This document shows, one piece after another, positions 61,472 through 64,000 of a DNA stretch of 64,000 bases (the first letter of the stretch is position 1; every line of letters begins with the position of its first letter). The position numbers and the translations under genes were made by a program. The DNA comes from Oxytricha trifallax. Lineage: Eukaryota > Ciliophora > Spirotrichea > Sporadotrichida > Oxytrichidae. The stretch lies in contig ARYC01001496.1 in NCBI GenBank assembly GCA_000711775.1, forward strand, positions 1 to 64,000. Reading direction: 5' to 3'. The notes under the pieces were generated by a model. The model ran no database searches, was not told where the DNA came from, and saw nothing but the letters and a program-made list of their open reading frames with translations.

Positions 61472-64000
61472 ATGTGGACTAACTTTGCAACAGGCTAGGG
61501 TGAAGATAATAAATCACAACACTCCAATGAAGATGATGGTTTTGATGATTTTGGTGATGGTGGCAGCAACTGGGCTGATGCATCAGCATGGGCAAATCCA
61601 GTAATAGACACAGCAGTAAATACCCAAATAGATGCCAAAATAGAAACTGATTAGGCAATAATAGAATCATAAAAAGATGCAAATGACGATAAAAATGATA
61701 AGGAAAGTGATGATGGAAGTGATGGTTTTGGAGCAAATTGGGCGAGTGAGAATTAATTTCCCTAGTAATAAGACAATAATGACGGTGATGAATAACCTTC
61801 TTGGCAAAATGAATTCAAAGCAGATAAAGACATTAATGCCGATCAGATAATAGGTGGTGGGGATTATAATAGTGAAGATAAAACCAATATTGTTCCTGAT
61901 TGGGCCTAGACTTAGTTATTTGCTGATAACAATTAGAAGCATGAAGAGAAGCAAAATTCTAAATAGGATGATGAAGAGGAGGATGGATTTGGTTGGCACA
62001 CTGGTGATTAAAATGCAGATGAGGAGAAGAAGGATGATGATGAAGAAGAAGATTGGGCATCCTCTGCTTTCTAATAATTTAATTCTCCTCAAAATGTAGA
62101 ACCAACTGATGGTAGTAATTCCGTACTAGTTGAAACTTAAATCACTTAAAATCAAGAAGAATAGAAGCAAGAACTAAATCAAATATATGATTAATCATCC
62201 CAGAATCAGCAAATTGATGTATCAAATCCTAAGGTGGAAGAGAAATCTACTCCAATAATGAACTAATAATAGCCTGATTCTTCGTTAAATTTGCAAATAG
62301 ATTTAGTTGATCAGGATTCCCAAGTCGCAAATGCTGTAGTTGACTTAGATAAAGTAGGTTAATCAGTTTAAGTAATTAAGGAAACTACTATTCCCATTAT
62401 TGATAGTCCAAAATCAGAGGGAAGTCATGATTGGGCAAAGCAATTCGTAGTATCAGATGAAATTCCAAATGATATACCTTAAACACAAGATGATGCTAAT
62501 AATCTACCAATATAAACAACTGATAAGATAATTGGTAACTCCTACTCCGATGATATTTATAATGAGAATGTTAATGTTGAGGATGATAAAGTATAAACAT
62601 AATAAGTTGTAGCTTAGGATGATGAAATTATAGACAATAATGTTTAAATGTTAATAGGTAATAAAAGTAAAGATGATGATGATGTTAAAAAAGATGAAGA
62701 TCCTGATTAAAAAGATCCAAAAGAAAATTAATAAATAGATAGTAATGATTCATATTTAAAAGAAGTGGTTAAACAAGAGGATATAGATAATGGCAATGAT
62801 ATATTTCAAGAGGAAAATATTAGTGTTAAATAATAGGCATTAATTGAATAGAACAATAGTTAACCCCAGAACCCCTAATTTTAATATTTTTAATTAATCT
62901 ATTGTTTTTTTAAATAGTTATTATAAGAGATGGCTATGATAAATCAAAAAAACGAGAATTAATTGTATTACTTAATTTAATTCCCTCAAATTTATTTATT
63001 AAAATTAAGATTTTAGAGTTTTTTTAAAATCATTCATTAATTTTTTTCATATAAAATTAATAAAGTGTTAAAATTTTATAATTATGGCTTAAAAATCAAA
63101 TATCTTACTTGTATAATATTTTTGAATAAATTATTTTTTAATGGAAACATATATGGTTAATGTTTTAATAGAAAAGGAATAAATGAATCCTATTCCATAA
63201 CCTTAATAAAATCAATAAGAAACAACATAGATTGATTCCACATTTAAACCTATTGAGCCATCCTCATTTATAAGTTAAAACTTAGATGAACTTACTGAGC
63301 AAATAGGTCAAGCCCTATAATTTAATGAAAATGATGACTAAGAAGCTGATGGAGATATAAAAGTAGAAATTACTGATAACATCGATGTAAGTAATAATTC
63401 AAATACAAACTAACAAATACATAAGAATGATGAGTAACTTAATCAAATAGAGGTAAAGAACGATTAGCAATAGAATCAGCATAAAGACAGCATTGATGAA
63501 GAGTTTTCTTGGGCACATCAAGTAGACTAAATTCATTCTCAACATGATGAAATCATACTAGAAGATAACCAAAAATAAGAAGATGTTAATGATAGTCAAC
63601 AGGTATACTAAGAATAAAATCAAGTTGATATTACTGCTGCCAAAGATATTGATCAGATTGAAACTGTGAAATAAGATGAAGAAGTTAAAACAAGTGCAAA
63701 TGACCAGCAGAATGATGATAAAGTAGAAGCATAAACCCAACTAAATGACAAACTCAAGAATGATACTGAATAGGATGATGAAGAAAATGACTGGACTAAT
63801 TAAATGATATTTGGCGCAAATTAAAAGGATGATGATGGCAATTTGAAGAAATAAGAATCCTCCAACATTTTTGACAAACAAGAAAGCTAATAGGATTAAG
63901 ATGATAAAAAGGATTAAGAAGAAGATGATGATGGTTTTGGGACTGATTGGGCAACTTCCACTTTTACCGACACCAACAATCAGTAAACAAAGACCGATGT
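61472..64000 (+). CDS. Long acidic D/Q/N-rich protein with DGFG..W motifs (runs off the window)
   Basis: Starts MWTNFATGQGEDNKS. The motif DGF-x-x-F/W recurs: DDGFDDFGDGGSNWAD, DGFGANWAS, DGFGWHTGD, and again near 63930 as DGFGTDWATSTF. The rest is Asp, Glu, Gln and Asn-rich with heavy TAA/TAG use. No TGA closes the first block: its frame stays open through AT-rich 62885-63175. A second open block in another frame (from about 63150, EKEQMNPIPQPQQ) has the same composition and motif. I therefore take both as one gene interrupted by an intron or IES at about 62885-63170; two tandem paralogues are the alternative. DFxxF/W motifs in acidic context bind clathrin-adaptor ears in other proteins; that is only a suggestion here. 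Confidence 0.55.

Noticed and set aside
1..64000. tRNA, rRNA, CRISPR arrays, bacterial promoters or riboswitches
   Set aside because: None was recognised on either strand. The code, introns and gene content are those of a ciliate nuclear genome, where the bacterial features are not expected.

Overview
The window looks like germline (micronuclear) DNA of a hypotrich/stichotrich ciliate of the Oxytricha-Stylonychia-Tetmemena type. The reasons are visible in the sequence. (1) Every recognisable gene reads through with TAA and TAG as glutamine and uses only TGA as stop. (2) Conserved genes are cut by AT-rich inserts that are not GT...AG introns but are bounded by short direct repeats (pointers); removing the insert with one repeat copy restores the reading frame. 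(3) One large gene is scrambled, with part of it inverted. (4) The left end carries decayed zinc-finger/kinase units with G4T4-like tracts, as expected for TBE-family transposons. All assignments are by reading and by family knowledge; no search was run.

Layout. 1-6.3 kb: three decayed tandem copies of a C2H2 zinc-finger plus protein-kinase ORF, then a ~24-kDa ORF on the minus strand that is split by a 622-bp near-perfect palindrome with an 8-bp target duplication. 6.3-10.1 kb (minus): a membrane-anchored protein resembling the bridge-like lipid-transfer (chorein/VPS13-like) superfamily, split by a 655-bp IES. 10.5-11.7 kb (minus): an ANP32-like acidic leucine-rich protein. 12.2-19.1 kb (plus): a UFD4/TRIP12-type HECT ubiquitin ligase with introns and at least one clear IES.

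19.2-40.1 kb: a very large USP9X-type deubiquitinase gene in scrambled form. Its 5' part lies on the minus strand at 40086-37374, followed by a 30-bp micro-segment (37098-37069), then the middle part on the minus strand (29123-19224). The 3' part is inverted on the plus strand (29163-35696) and sits between the 5' and middle parts. Matching pointers (ATTATT, GGATAAGTTCATA, GAGAAATAATTAAT) join these pieces in frame. Several IESs interrupt the pieces; one of them holds a 2.2-kb inverted-repeat element with its own decayed coding region and a nested palindrome. A separate single-pass membrane-protein gene (36922-36000, minus) lies inside the scrambled locus.

41.9-64 kb: V-ATPase subunit H (intact, ordinary introns only), a long Q/N/S-rich protein, an SLC37-type MFS transporter, a small minus-strand fragment, a coiled-coil protein, an RNF5/RNF185-type RING ligase with a C-terminal membrane anchor, a Q/N-rich protein, an LRR protein, a two-span membrane protein, and a long acidic D/Q/N-rich protein running off the right edge. 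These genes are compact, with short intergenic gaps, and are far less interrupted than the left 40 kb. In the somatic nucleus each would be expected to sit on its own small chromosome, so neighbours here are not operons.
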